DNA from: Thioalkalivibrio sp.
GTDB lineage: Bacteria; Pseudomonadota; Gammaproteobacteria; SpSt-1174
Direction of reading: 5' to 3'
NCBI GenBank assembly: GCA_011046015.1
Contig: DSBO01000132.1
Span: forward strand, 1 to 20,391
Length of the DNA stretch: 20,391 nucleotides
Below are positions 5,912 through 17,589 of the stretch, piece after piece. Made by a program: the position numbers and the translations under genes. The notes below the pieces were generated by a model. That model was not told the DNA's origin. It saw only the letters and a program-made list of their open reading frames with translations, and did no database searches. The first letter of the stretch is position 1. The number at the start of each line of letters is the position of its first letter.

Positions 5912-7615
5912 GTGGACAAGACTCCTATTTATAAGATGCGACGCGTACTGGTGCTGGGGGTATTCGCCCTCGGGGTGCTGGTGCTCGTCGGTCGCGCGAT
6001 CGATCTGCAGGTGCTGAAACAGGATTTTCTGCGCGGGCAGGGCGATGCGCGGCACCTGCGCGTGGTGACCATGCCCGCGCATCGCGGCATGATCACCGAT
6101 CGCAATGAGCAGCCGCTGGCCATCAGTACCCCCGTCGACTCGGTCTGGGCGAATCCCCGCGACCTGCCCCTGGCCGACCCGCGCCTGCCGAAACTGGCCC
6201 GCTTGCTCGATCTCGATCACGACGAGATGCTGCGCCGTCTCGCCGCCCGCGAGACCCGCGAGTTCGTCTACATCCGGCGCCACATCGCGCCCGAACTCGC
6301 CGCCCAGGTGCTGGCGCTGGAGCTGCCTGGCGTCGCGCTGGAGCGCGAATATCGCCGCTACTATCCAATGGGCGAGGTGGCGGCCCACGTGGTGGGCTTT
6401 ACCAATATCGACGATCGCGGCCAGGAGGGGCTGGAACTGGCCTATGACGAATGGCTGGCCGGGGTACCGGGCGCCAAGCGCGTGATCAAGGACCGGCTCG
6501 GGCGCGTGGTCGAGACCGTCGAGGCGCTGCGCGCGCCGCGCGCCGGCAAGCCGCTGGCCCTGTCCATCGACCGCCGCATCCAGTACCTTGCCTATCGCGA
6601 GCTCAAGCAGGCCGTGCAGGGTGGTGGCGCGCGTTCCGGCTCGATCGTGGTCATGGACCCGCGCACGGGCGAGGTACTGGCGATGGTCAATCAGCCCGCC
6701 TTCAATCCCAACACGCGCCGCAACCTGCGCGGCGACCTGTATCGCAACCGCGGCGTCACCGACGTCTTCGAGCCCGGCTCGACGATCAAGCCCTTCACCG
6801 TCGCCGCCGCCTTGGAAGCCGGTCGCTACCAGCCCTCCAGCCAGATCGACACCGGCCCCGGGTACCTGCGCGTGCGCGGCCACACGGTGCGCGACATTCG
6901 CAACTATGGCCGCATCGATCTCGCCACGCTGATGGCCAAGTCGAGTAACGTCGGTGCGAGCAAGATCGCCCTCTCGCTCGAACCGGAGGAGCTCTGGTCG
7001 CTGTACAGCCGCGTTGGCTTCGGCCGCATCACCGGTGTCGGCTACCCCGGCGAGGCGGCCGGCGTGATGAGCGACTTCAGCCGCTGGAACGAGGTGGAGC
7101 GCGCCACGCTCGCCTTCGGCTATGGTCTTTCGGTCACGCCGCTGCAGCTCGCGCAGGCCTACAGCGCGATCGCGGCCGACGGCATGATGCACGAGGCGAC
7201 CTTCCTGCGTCGCGACGCCACGGCGCCCGGCCAGCGCGCCATGCAGCCGGAGACGGCCCGCCAGGTACGCGCGATGCTCGAGGGCGTGGTGGGCACGGAC
7301 GGCACCGGCACTCGCGCGGCGGTTGAGGGTTATCGCGTGGCTGGCAAGACCGGCACGGTGCGCAAGTCTACGGTGGGCGGCTATGTCGAGGATCGCTATA
7401 TCGCCCTCTTCGCCGGGATGGCGCCGGCCAGCAACCCGCGTCTGGTCGTGGTCGTGATGATCAACGAGCCGGGACGCGAGGAGTACTACGGCGGCCACGT
7501 GGCCGCGCCGGTGTTCCGCGAGGTCATGACGGGCGCCCTGCGCCTGCTCAACATCCCGCCGGACGACCTGCCCGCGTTGCAGGTTGCCCAGCCGGCGTCC
7601 GGAGGTGCGGCATGA
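5912..7615 (+). CDS. ftsI: FtsI (PBP3), septal peptidoglycan transpeptidase
   Basis: A 567-residue class B penicillin-binding protein that cross-links peptidoglycan at the division septum in complex with FtsW; it is a target of beta-lactams. It has one N-terminal membrane segment (residues 11-28), a pedestal domain (about 45-200) and a transpeptidase domain with all three motifs: STIK with nucleophile Ser290, SSN at 344-346 and KTG at 479-481. These correspond to Ser307, SSN and KTG of E. coli PBP3 (588 residues). The start is GTG at 5912, six bases after ftsL, without a clear Shine-Dalgarno sequence. The next methionine (5936) would remove part of the cytoplasmic tail. The C-terminus overlaps murE as ATGA. 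Confidence 0.97.
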   Translation: MDKTPIYKMRRVLVLGVFALGVLVLVGRAIDLQVLKQDFLRGQGDARHLRVVTMPAHRGMITDRNEQPLAISTPVDSVWANPRDLPLADPRLPKLARLLDLDHDEMLRRLAARETREFVYIRRHIAPELAAQVLALELPGVALEREYRRYYPMGEVAAHVVGFTNIDDRGQEGLELAYDEWLAGVPGAKRVIKDRLGRVVETVEALRAPRAGKPLALSIDRRIQYLAYRELKQAVQGGGARSGSIVVMDPRTGEVLAMVNQPAFNPNTRRNLRGDLYRNRGVTDVFEPGSTIKPFTVAAALEAGRYQPSSQIDTGPGYLRVRGHTVRDIRNYGRIDLATLMAKSSNVGASKIALSLEPEELWSLYSRVGFGRITGVGYPGEAAGVMSDFSRWNEVERATLAFGYGLSVTPLQLAQAYSAIAADGMMHEATFLRRDATAPGQRAMQPETARQVRAMLEGVVGTDGTGTRAAVEGYRVAGKTGTVRKSTVGGYVEDRYIALFAGMAPASNPRLVVVVMINEPGREEYYGGHVAAPVFREVMTGALRLLNIPPDDLPALQVAQPASGGAA

Positions 7616-9117
7616 CCGCCGCGACATCCCGCTGGACCCTGGGTCCGTTGCTGCGCGACCTCGCGCAGGTGCCGCCGGCCGCCGCCGCGCTGCCGGTGAC
7701 CGGGCTGGCGCTGGACAGTCGCCGCGTCGCGCGCGGCGACCTCTTCCTCGCCTGTGCCGGCACCCGCCAGCATGGCCTGACCCATGCCGAGCAGGCTGTG
7801 GCCCGGGGCGCAGTGGCCGTGGCCTGGGAGCGCAGCCGTGGCCAGGCCGAGCCGTCGTCGGATCGCGTGCCCTATATCGCCGTGGACCGCCTGACGCACA
7901 AGCTCGGCGTTGTGGCCGACCGCTTCTATGGTCATCCCTCGCGCGAGATGGGCGTGATGGGCGTGACCGGCACCGATGGCAAGACCTCGGTGACCCAGTT
8001 CCTCGCCCAGGCCCTGGATCAGCCCGATGCCCGCTGCGGCGTCATTGGCACTCTGGGTTACGGTCTGCACGGTGAGCTGGAGCCCGGGACCCACACCACG
8101 CCGGATGCCATCACGCTGCAGCGCGAGATAGCCGCCATTCGCCAGGCGGGCGCCCGCTGGCTGGCGATGGAGGTCTCCTCGCATGCCCTGGATCAGGGGC
8201 GGGTGAACGGCGTGGCCTTCGACTACGCCCTGTTCACCAACCTGAGCCGAGATCACCTCGACTACCACGGCAGCATGGCCGCCTACGGCGCCGCCAAGCA
8301 GCGCCTGTTCGGCTGGGCGGGCCTCGACTACGCCATCATCAATCTCGACGATGCCTTCGGACGCGAACTGAGCGCGGCCGTTCCCGGTGGCGTACGCCAG
8401 CTCGGCTACAGCCTGACGCCGGACGCCACCCGCGAGGTCGACTGCGTCGCCGTGCGACATCTCGACCTGCATGCCGGCGGCTTCACCGCCCAGGTCGTCA
8501 CCCCCTGGGGCGAGGGCGAACTCGAGGCGGCGGTGCTTGGTCACTTCAACGTGCACAACCTCCTGGCCGTGCTGGCCACGCTGCTCGCCATCGGCGTGGA
8601 GCTGCCGGATGCCCTGCTGCGTCTGCGCCGTATCTGCCCGGTGGCAGGCCGTATGCAGCTTCTGGGCGGCGGCGCCCGCCCGCAGGTGGTGGTGGATTAT
8701 GCACACACGCCAGGGGCGCTGGAGCAGGTCCTCGGCGCCGCGCGAGAGCACGCCGCCGGCCGCCTCATCTGCGTGTTCGGCTGCGGCGGCGACCGCGACG
8801 TCGGCAAGCGCCCGCTGATGGCGGCCGTGGCCGAGCGTCTGGCCGACCAGGTCATCGTCACCGACGACAACCCGCGCCACGAGGACCCCGCGCGCATCGT
8901 CGCCGACATCGTCGCCGGCTTCGAGAACCCCGGCGCGGCGCACATCGAACACGACCGCGAGACCGCGATCCGTCAGGCTATCGAGACGGCGACACAGGAT
9001 GACCTGGTGGTCATCGCCGGCAAGGGTCACGAGACCTGCCAGCTCGTCGGCGATACCGCCATTCCCTTCAGCGACGTCGACGTGGCCACGCGCTGGCTGG
9101 ACGGAGGTGTCTCATGA
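7612..9117 (+). CDS. murE: MurE, UDP-MurNAc-tripeptide synthetase (meso-diaminopimelate adding)
   Basis: A 501-residue Mur ligase that adds the third residue of the stem peptide in the cytoplasm, using ATP. The P-loop VTGTDGKTSVT spans residues 118-128 (Asp replaces the Asn of E. coli GTNGKT). The carbamylated-lysine site is Lys229 in YGAAKQRLF. DNPRHEDP starts at residue 419. The DNPR motif marks enzymes that take meso-diaminopimelate rather than lysine, so the wall should be the Gram-negative mDAP type. The ATG overlaps the ftsI stop and is preceded by GGAGGTG at 7601-7607. Length fits E. coli MurE (495). Confidence 0.97.
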   Translation: MTAATSRWTLGPLLRDLAQVPPAAAALPVTGLALDSRRVARGDLFLACAGTRQHGLTHAEQAVARGAVAVAWERSRGQAEPSSDRVPYIAVDRLTHKLGVVADRFYGHPSREMGVMGVTGTDGKTSVTQFLAQALDQPDARCGVIGTLGYGLHGELEPGTHTTPDAITLQREIAAIRQAGARWLAMEVSSHALDQGRVNGVAFDYALFTNLSRDHLDYHGSMAAYGAAKQRLFGWAGLDYAIINLDDAFGRELSAAVPGGVRQLGYSLTPDATREVDCVAVRHLDLHAGGFTAQVVTPWGEGELEAAVLGHFNVHNLLAVLATLLAIGVELPDALLRLRRICPVAGRMQLLGGGARPQVVVDYAHTPGALEQVLGAAREHAAGRLICVFGCGGDRDVGKRPLMAAVAERLADQVIVTDDNPRHEDPARIVADIVAGFENPGAAHIEHDRETAIRQAIETATQDDLVVIAGKGHETCQLVGDTAIPFSDVDVATRWLDGGVS

Positions 9118-10472
9118 GCTGGCTGAAGCTCTCCGACGTTGCGGCCATGGCCGGTGGCGAGCTGATCGGTGCCGATGCGCCCATCGACGGCGTGTCCACC
9201 GACACCCGCAGCATCCGGGCCGACGAGCTCTTCGTCGCCCTGCGCGGGCAGCGCTTCGATGCGCACGACTTCGTTCCGGACCTGGAGGCGGCCGCGGCCG
9301 TGATGGTCGAGCACCTCTGCGACACGGTGCTGCCGCAGGTCCTGGTCGAGGATACCCGCCTGGCCCTCGGGCGTCTGGCCCGCGCTTGGCGTGCCCGCCT
9401 GAGTCTCACCGTGGTGGGCCTGACCGGCAGTAACGGCAAGACCACGGTGAAGGAGATGCTGGCCGCCATCCTGCGCGAGTGCGGCACCGTGCTCGCCACC
9501 CGAGGCAACCTGAACAACGACATCGGCCTGCCGCTTACCGTGCTGGCCCTGCGCGCGGAGCACGACTTCGCCGTCATCGAGATGGGCGCGAACCACGCGG
9601 GCGAGATCGCCTACCTCACGGCCATCGCCCAGCCGCACGTGGCACTGATCACCAATGCCGGCCGCGCGCACCTGGAAGGCTTCGGCAGTGTCGAGGGGGT
9701 GGCCCAGGCCAAGGGCGAGATCTTCCAGGGGCTGCCGGCCGACGGCATCGCCGTGATCAATGCCGATGACGTCTACGCCGACTACTGGCGCGGGCTGAAT
9801 GCCGATCGTCGCGTGCTGACCTTCGGTGCCGAGCAGCCGGCCGACTTCAGTGGTGCGCTGGATGCGTCGGGCCGGATGCATCTGGATACGCCCGCCGGCG
9901 CCGTCGATCTGGACTTCGCACTGTCCGGCCGCCACAACCTGCTCAACGCGCTGTGCGCCGCAGCCGCGGCCAGCGCCGCCGGGGCCTCTTTGTCGGCGAT
10001 CCGCCAGGGTCTCGCAGCCATGCGGGCCGTGGCCGGCCGGCTGCAGGTCCGCCCGGGCCATCGCGGTGCGACCCTGATCGACGACAGCTACAACGCGAAT
10101 CCGGGCTCGCTGCGCGCCGCCATCGACGTGCTGGCCGCTCGCAGCGGCCAGCGCTACCTCGTGCTGGGCGATATGGGCGAGCTCGGCGGCGACGCCGCCG
10201 AGCTCCACGCGGAGGCCGGGGCGTACGCGCGTGCGGCCGGCATCGACCGCCTGTATGCGCTGGGGCCGATGAGCGCGGCGGCCGTCGAGGCCTTCGGGCA
10301 AGAGGGCCGGCATTTCGAGGACTGGAAGGCCCTGGCCCGGGCCGTGGATGCGGAGCTGGCCGGCGACGTGACCGTGCTGGTCAAGGGATCGCGCGCCATG
10401 CGCATGGAGCGCGTGGTCGCCGCGCTGGAACAACAACAAGAACCGGACATGGGGACGAGTCATGCTGTTTAG
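9114..10472 (+). CDS. murF: MurF, UDP-MurNAc-pentapeptide synthetase
   Basis: A 452-residue ATP-dependent ligase that joins D-Ala-D-Ala to UDP-MurNAc-tripeptide, the last cytoplasmic step before the membrane stage. The P-loop GLTGSNGKTTVKEM is at residues 102-115, followed by the typical TRGNLNNDIGLPLT and VIEMGANHAGEIAYL segments. DDSYNANPGSLRAAID and LVLGDMGELG mark the C-terminal domain. Length equals that of E. coli MurF (452). The ATG overlaps the murE stop (ATGA) with GGAGGTG just upstream. The 3' end overlaps mraY by 11 bases. The D-Ala-D-Ala supplier Ddl is encoded at 17586-18518. Confidence 0.97.
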   Translation: MSWLKLSDVAAMAGGELIGADAPIDGVSTDTRSIRADELFVALRGQRFDAHDFVPDLEAAAAVMVEHLCDTVLPQVLVEDTRLALGRLARAWRARLSLTVVGLTGSNGKTTVKEMLAAILRECGTVLATRGNLNNDIGLPLTVLALRAEHDFAVIEMGANHAGEIAYLTAIAQPHVALITNAGRAHLEGFGSVEGVAQAKGEIFQGLPADGIAVINADDVYADYWRGLNADRRVLTFGAEQPADFSGALDASGRMHLDTPAGAVDLDFALSGRHNLLNALCAAAAASAAGASLSAIRQGLAAMRAVAGRLQVRPGHRGATLIDDSYNANPGSLRAAIDVLAARSGQRYLVLGDMGELGGDAAELHAEAGAYARAAGIDRLYALGPMSAAAVEAFGQEGRHFEDWKALARAVDAELAGDVTVLVKGSRAMRMERVVAALEQQQEPDMGTSHAV

Positions 10473-11544
10473 CCTGTTTGACGCCCTGAGCGAGTACTAC
10501 AGCGGTTTTCGGGTCTTTCAGTACCTGACCTTCCGCGCCATCCTGGGGGTGCTCACCGCGCTGGTGATCTCCTTCGTGGTCGGCCCGTGGATGATCCGCC
10601 GCCTGAGCCGCTACAAGATCGGCCAGCAGGTGCGCGCCGACGGCCCGCAGACCCACCTGACCAAGGCGGGCACGCCGACCATGGGCGGTACCCTGATCCT
10701 GGTGGCGGTGGGCATCTCCACGCTGCTGTGGTCGGATCTCACCAACCGCTTCGTCTGGACGGTGCTCATCGTCACCCTGCTGTTCGGTGCCGTCGGCTTC
10801 GTCGATGACTACAAGAAACTGCGCTACGGCAACGCCGAGGGGCTGTCGGCCCGCGCCAAGTACTTCTGGCAGTCGGTATTCGGGCTGGGCGCCGCCCTGT
10901 TCCTGTACTTCACCGCCATGTCCCCGGCCGAGACCACGCTCTTCGTGCCCGTGTTCAAGGACGTGACCTGGGAGCTTGGCTGGCTCTTCATTCCGCTCGC
11001 CTACTTCGTCATCGTCGGCTCCAGCAACGCGGTGAACCTCACCGACGGGCTCGACGGCCTGGCCATCATGCCCACCGTACTGGTGGCCGGCGCGCTCGGC
11101 ATTTTCGCCTATGCCACCGGGCATGCGAACTTCGCCGAGTACCTGCAGATCCCGTATATCGCCGGCGTGGGCGAGACGGTGGTGTTCTGCGGCGCCCTGG
11201 TGGGTGCGGGCCTCGGCTTCCTGTGGTTCAACGCCTATCCCGCCCAGGTGTTCATGGGCGACGTCGGTGCGCTGGCGCTGGGCGCCGCACTCGGCCTGCT
11301 GGCGGTGATGGTGCGCCAGGAACTGGTGCTGGTGATCATGGGCGGCGTGTTCGTCATGGAGACCGTCTCGGTGATCCTCCAGGTGGCCTCCTTCAAGCTC
11401 ACCGGGCGGCGCATCTTCCGCATGGCGCCGCTGCACCACCATTTCGAACTCAAGGGCTGGCCCGAGCCCCGGGTGATCGTGCGCTTCTGGATCGTCACGG
11501 TCATCCTGGTGCTCATCGGGCTGGCCACGCTGAAACTGCGCTAG
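10462..11544 (+). CDS. mraY: MraY, phospho-MurNAc-pentapeptide translocase
   Basis: A 360-residue polytopic inner-membrane enzyme that transfers phospho-MurNAc-pentapeptide to undecaprenyl phosphate, forming lipid I. It has about ten hydrophobic segments. Catalytic and Mg-binding residues are visible: Asp115-Asp116 in FVDDYKK, NLTDGLDG at 192-199, Asp267 in FMGDVGALALG, and the PLHHHFE histidine motif at 323-329. Length and motif positions match E. coli MraY (360) almost exactly. It overlaps murF by 11 bases; its ribosome binding site (GGGGACGAG) is only moderate, so coupling to murF is likely. The MraY-murD junction is one of the few places in the cluster where genes do not overlap. Confidence 0.98.
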   Translation: MLFSLFDALSEYYSGFRVFQYLTFRAILGVLTALVISFVVGPWMIRRLSRYKIGQQVRADGPQTHLTKAGTPTMGGTLILVAVGISTLLWSDLTNRFVWTVLIVTLLFGAVGFVDDYKKLRYGNAEGLSARAKYFWQSVFGLGAALFLYFTAMSPAETTLFVPVFKDVTWELGWLFIPLAYFVIVGSSNAVNLTDGLDGLAIMPTVLVAGALGIFAYATGHANFAEYLQIPYIAGVGETVVFCGALVGAGLGFLWFNAYPAQVFMGDVGALALGAALGLLAVMVRQELVLVIMGGVFVMETVSVILQVASFKLTGRRIFRMAPLHHHFELKGWPEPRVIVRFWIVTVILVLIGLATLKLR

Positions 11545-11578
11545 GGACGACTTTGTGCTGGCAGAGGCAGACAACGCG

Positions 11579-12922
11579 ATGACGGCAAGACCGGAACAGG
11601 CGGCCACCCTGATCGTGGGCCTGGGCAAGAGCGGCCTGTCGGCCGCCCGCTACCTCGCCCGTCGGGGCGAGGCCTTCGCCGTGGCCGACAGCCGCGCCAC
11701 GCCGCCGGGCGCGGCCGAGCTGGCTGCACTGTGCCCGGGCTGCGAGACCGCCTTCGGCGACTTCGAGCCCGCCTGGTTCGCCCGTTTCCGCCGTCTGGTC
11801 GTGAGCCCGGGCGTAGCGGTGGCCGAGCCGGCCATCGTCGCCGCCCGCGCGGCCGGCGCCGAGGTGATCGGTGACATCGAACTCTTCGCCCGCGCCGTCA
11901 CCGCGCCGGTGATTGCCATCACCGGTTCCAACGGCAAGAGCACGGTCACCACGCTGGTCGGCCAGATGGCCGCCGCCGAGCGTCGCGTGGCGGTGGGCGG
12001 CAACCTGGGCACGCCGGCGCTGGATCTCATCGCCCGCCCCGAGCCCGATCTCTACGTACTGGAGCTGTCGAGTTTCCAGCTCGAGACCACCGAGACACTC
12101 GCGCCGGTCGCCGCCACGGTGCTCAACCTCAGTGCCGACCACCTCGACCGCTACGACTCGATCGCCACCTACGCGCAGGCCAAGGGGCGCGTCTACGCCC
12201 ATGCCGCCGTGCAGGTGGTGAACCGCGACGACGCCGTCGCCGCCGCGCTGGCCACGGGGCCGGGTGCGCGTGTGAGCTTCGGCCTGGATGCTCCGACCGC
12301 CGGCCAGTGGGGGTTTGCCGAGGCCGATGGCGCCGGCTGGCTGATGCGTGGCGCGCAACGCGTGCTGCGCGAGGACGAACTGCGCATCCGCGGCCGCCAC
12401 AACGTGGCCAACGCGCTGGCGGCGCTGGCGCTGGGCGAGGCCGCCGGACTGTCTCTGGAGGCCATGTGCCGCGTGCTGCGCGAGTTCGCCGGCCTGCTGC
12501 ACCGCAGCCAGTGGGTGGCGTCCGCGCGCGGCGCGGACTGGTTCAACGACTCCAAGGGCACCAACGTCGGCGCGACGCTGGCCGCGCTCCACGGCATGAC
12601 CGCGCCCGTGGTGCTACTGGCCGGTGGCCTCGGCAAGGACCAGGACTTCACCCCCTTGCGTCCCGCACTGGCCCAGAACGGGCGGGGGCTGGTGCTGTTC
12701 GGTCGCGATGCCGGGCTCATCGAGCAGGCGGTGGGCGATGCGGTACCGGTGCGTCGCGTCGATTCCCTGGAGGCCGCCGTGGCGGCCGCGGCCGAGATGG
12801 TCCAGCCCGGCGACGTGGTGCTGCTGTCGCCAGCCTGTGCGAGTTTCGACATGTTCAGCGGCTATGAGGAGCGCGGCCAGCGCTTCGTCGAGCTGGTCCG
12901 CGCGCTGGGAGGTGAGGCATGA
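11579..12922 (+). CDS. murD: MurD, UDP-MurNAc-L-alanine:D-glutamate ligase
   Basis: A 447-residue (from this ATG) cytoplasmic ligase that adds D-glutamate to UDP-MurNAc-L-Ala. The N-terminal VGLGKSGLSAARYLARRG nucleotide-like fold, the SPGVA segment, the P-loop ITGSNGKSTVTTLVG, LELSSFQLETT and LLSPACASFDMFSGYEERG are all family signatures. Two starts compete. The ATG at 11579 gives an N-terminus of family length. A GTG at 11555, eight codons upstream, has a better Shine-Dalgarno sequence (AGGGA at 11543-11547, seven bases away). I prefer the ATG on family alignment but cannot exclude the GTG. The usually conserved GLPHR reads GLLHRS here; the His-Arg pair is kept and Pseudomonas also varies there. 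The stop overlaps ftsW as ATGA. Confidence 0.95.
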   Translation: MTARPEQAATLIVGLGKSGLSAARYLARRGEAFAVADSRATPPGAAELAALCPGCETAFGDFEPAWFARFRRLVVSPGVAVAEPAIVAARAAGAEVIGDIELFARAVTAPVIAITGSNGKSTVTTLVGQMAAAERRVAVGGNLGTPALDLIARPEPDLYVLELSSFQLETTETLAPVAATVLNLSADHLDRYDSIATYAQAKGRVYAHAAVQVVNRDDAVAAALATGPGARVSFGLDAPTAGQWGFAEADGAGWLMRGAQRVLREDELRIRGRHNVANALAALALGEAAGLSLEAMCRVLREFAGLLHRSQWVASARGADWFNDSKGTNVGATLAALHGMTAPVVLLAGGLGKDQDFTPLRPALAQNGRGLVLFGRDAGLIEQAVGDAVPVRRVDSLEAAVAAAAEMVQPGDVVLLSPACASFDMFSGYEERGQRFVELVRALGGEA

Positions 12923-14163
12923 ACGAGCTGCAGGCCAGTCGCACCCCGCAGGAGAAGATCGCGGTGAAGGTCCGCCAGCACCTGGATGTCGGGCTGGTGC
13001 TGGTGGTCGCCACCCTGCTGGGACTCGGCCTGGTGATGGTGACCTCGGCCTCCATCGGCGTGGCGGAAAAGCAGACCGGCAATCCGCTGTACTTCTTCGA
13101 ACGCCAGCTGGTCTTCGTGCTGGCCGGGATCGCCGTGGCTGCCGCGATCTACCGCGTGCGCCTCGTGCACTGGCAGACTGCCGGTTTCGCGCTGTTGCTG
13201 CTTACCTTCGTGCTGCTGGCGCTGGTGCTGGTGCCGGGGATCGGCAAGACCGTCAACGGCAGCACGCGCTGGATCCCGCTCGGCATCATCAACCTGCAGG
13301 TCTCGGAACTCGCCAAGCTGTGTTTCGTCGTGTACGTGGCCGGCTACCTGGTGCGCCACGGCAACGACGTGCGCGAGACCTTCAGCGGTTTCATGCGTCC
13401 GGTGCTGGTACTCGGCCTGGCGGCGGCACTGATGCTCATGGAACCGGACTTTGGTGCGGCCGCGGTACTCATGGCCACGGGCTTGGGGATGCTGTTTCTC
13501 GGCGGCGTGCGTCTGGGCCAGTTCGGCCTGCTGATGGCCGTGGTGGCGGCGGCGCTGGCGGTACTGGCCGTCTCCTCGCCGTATCGTCTGGAGCGGCTAA
13601 CCACCTTCCTCAATCCCTGGGCGGACCCCTTCAACAGCGGCTTCCAGCTCACGCAGTCGCTGATCGCCATCGGTTCCGGTTCCTGGACCGGGCTGGGGCT
13701 GGGCGGCAGCATCCAGAAGCTGTTCTACCTGCCCGAGGCGCACAACGACTTCCTGTTCGCGGTACTGGCCGAGGAGCTCGGTCTGCTCGGCGTCATCGTG
13801 GTGGTGGGGCTTTACGCCTACCTCGTCTGGCGCTGCTTCGCCATTGCCGCCGCCGCTGAGAACTGCGGTCACGCCTTCGGCGCCTACCTCGCCTATGGCG
13901 TAGGTATCTGGGCGGGTCTGCAGGCCTTCATCAACATGGGCGTGAACATGGGCATCCTGCCGACGAAGGGGCTCACCCTGCCGCTGATGAGTGCCGGGGG
14001 CAGCAGCATGCTGGTGATGTGCGCCGCTATCGGCCTGTTGCTGCGCGTGCATCGCGAGACCGTACAGGCCGGGGTGCAGCTCGCGGTCTACTCGAACGCG
14101 GCCATGCGCAAGACCCGCCCCGCGCGCGAAAAGCCGCGGCGCAAACTCAAGGAGGTGGCGTGA
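12919..14163 (+). CDS. ftsW: FtsW, septal peptidoglycan glycosyltransferase (SEDS family)
   Basis: A 414-residue SEDS protein with about ten membrane segments that polymerises lipid II at the septum with FtsI. Signatures are VNGSTRWIPLG at 112-122, SELAK at 129-133, MEPDFGAA at 174-181, the GSGSWTGLGLGGS loop, and EAHNDFLFAVLAEELG, which contains the conserved loop aspartate (Asp277) that is essential in SEDS enzymes. NMGILPTKGLTLPLMSAGGSS is the typical C-terminal stretch. Residues about 22-44 form the first membrane segment after a short cytoplasmic head. The QPSE often seen before LAK reads QVSE. A basic tail (RKTRPAREKPRRKLKEVA) ends the protein. The start overlaps murD (ATGA) after GGGAGGTGAGG. 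FtsW rather than RodA follows from context and the tail. Confidence 0.97.
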   Translation: MNELQASRTPQEKIAVKVRQHLDVGLVLVVATLLGLGLVMVTSASIGVAEKQTGNPLYFFERQLVFVLAGIAVAAAIYRVRLVHWQTAGFALLLLTFVLLALVLVPGIGKTVNGSTRWIPLGIINLQVSELAKLCFVVYVAGYLVRHGNDVRETFSGFMRPVLVLGLAAALMLMEPDFGAAAVLMATGLGMLFLGGVRLGQFGLLMAVVAAALAVLAVSSPYRLERLTTFLNPWADPFNSGFQLTQSLIAIGSGSWTGLGLGGSIQKLFYLPEAHNDFLFAVLAEELGLLGVIVVVGLYAYLVWRCFAIAAAAENCGHAFGAYLAYGVGIWAGLQAFINMGVNMGILPTKGLTLPLMSAGGSSMLVMCAAIGLLLRVHRETVQAGVQLAVYSNAAMRKTRPAREKPRRKLKEVA

Positions 14164-15256
14164 TGGCCGGCGAGCGTCCTGTCATGATTACGGCCGGCGG
14201 TACGGGTGGGCACGTCTATCCCGGGCTGGCCGTCGCGCGTGAACTTCAGGCCCGCGGCATCCCGGTGATGTGGATGGGCACGCGCCGCGGCCTCGAGGCC
14301 CGTGTCATTCCGGAGGCCGGCATCCCCATGGCCTGGTGCGCCGTCAGTGCCTTGCGCGGCAAGGGTGCGCTCACCTGGCTGCTGGCGCCGTTCCGCCTGG
14401 CCCTTGCCCTGGCGCAGGCCGGGTTCATCGTGCTGCGCCACCGTCCGCGGCTGGTGCTGGGCATGGGGGGCTTCGTCTCCGGGCCCGGGGGGGCGATGGC
14501 GGCGCTGCTGGGCCGCCCGCTGGTGATCCACGAGCAAAACGCCGTGGCCGGGCTGACCAACCGCATCCTCGCCCGCCTCGCCGGACGCGTGCTGGAGGGG
14601 TTTCCCGAGACCTTCCCGGCAACGCGCAAGACCGTGTTCACGGGCAACCCGGTGCGCGCCGACATCGCGGCCATCGACCACCCCGAGCTGCGCCTGGCCG
14701 GGCGTGCAGGCCAGTGCCTGCGCGTGCTGGTGGTGGGCGGCAGCCAGGGCGCCCAGGCGCTCAACCGGGTCCTGCCGGAGGCGCTCGCGCGCATGGATGA
14801 AGTGACGCGCCCGCAGGTCTGGCACCAGACCGGGCCCCGCAACCTCGAGGCTACCCGCGAGTTCTACCGCGAGGCCGGCGTCGAGGGCCGGGTGGACGCC
14901 TACATCGAGGACATGGCCGAGGCCTACGCCTGGGCCGACGTCGTGGTCTGCCGCTCCGGCGCGCTGACCGTGGCCGAACTCGCCGCCGCCGGCGTGGGCT
15001 CGATCCTGGTGCCGTTCCCCTTTGCGGTGGACGACCACCAGACCGCCAATGCCCATTTCCTCGCGCACGAGGGTGCCGCCATCCTGTTGCCACAGTCGGC
15101 GCTCACGGCCCAGCGTCTGGCCAGCGAACTGCAGGCCCTGGCGCTCGAGCGCGACCGGGTGATGGGCATGGCAATGGCCGCCCGCGCCCAGGCGCGCCCC
15201 GAGGCGGTGAAGCACGTGGCCGACGTCTGTGTCGCCATGATGAAGGGAGGCGCCGC

Positions 15257-15260
<4 letters not shown>
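14163..15260 (+). CDS. murG: MurG, lipid II synthase
   Basis: A 365-residue GT-B glycosyltransferase on the inner face of the membrane that adds GlcNAc to lipid I. The glycine-rich motif TAGGTGGHVYPGLAVA is at residues 10-25. GMGGFVSGPGG, HEQNAVAGLTNR, VVGGSQGAQALN and CRSGALTVAELAAAG followed by VPFPFAVDDHQTANA are all diagnostic. The frame stays open upstream to 14019, but that stretch lies inside ftsW and does not resemble the family. The ATG at 14163 has a strong AAGGAGG at 14149-14155, seven bases away, and overlaps the ftsW stop by one base (TGATG). E. coli MurG has 355 residues. The stop overlaps murC as ATGA. Confidence 0.97.

Positions 15261-17585
<2,325 letters not shown>

Positions 17586-17589
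<4 letters not shown>

Noticed and set aside
5843..7627. 594-codon open frame on the - strand opposite ftsI, and similar long ones opposite murE, murF, mraY, murC and murB
   Set aside because: These are mirror frames of GC-rich coding sequence; their translations are low-complexity and resemble no family, while the + strand genes are unmistakable.
14019..14162. 48-residue N-terminal extension of MurG
   Set aside because: It lies inside ftsW in another frame, has no family similarity, and a strong AAGGAGG supports the ATG at 14163.
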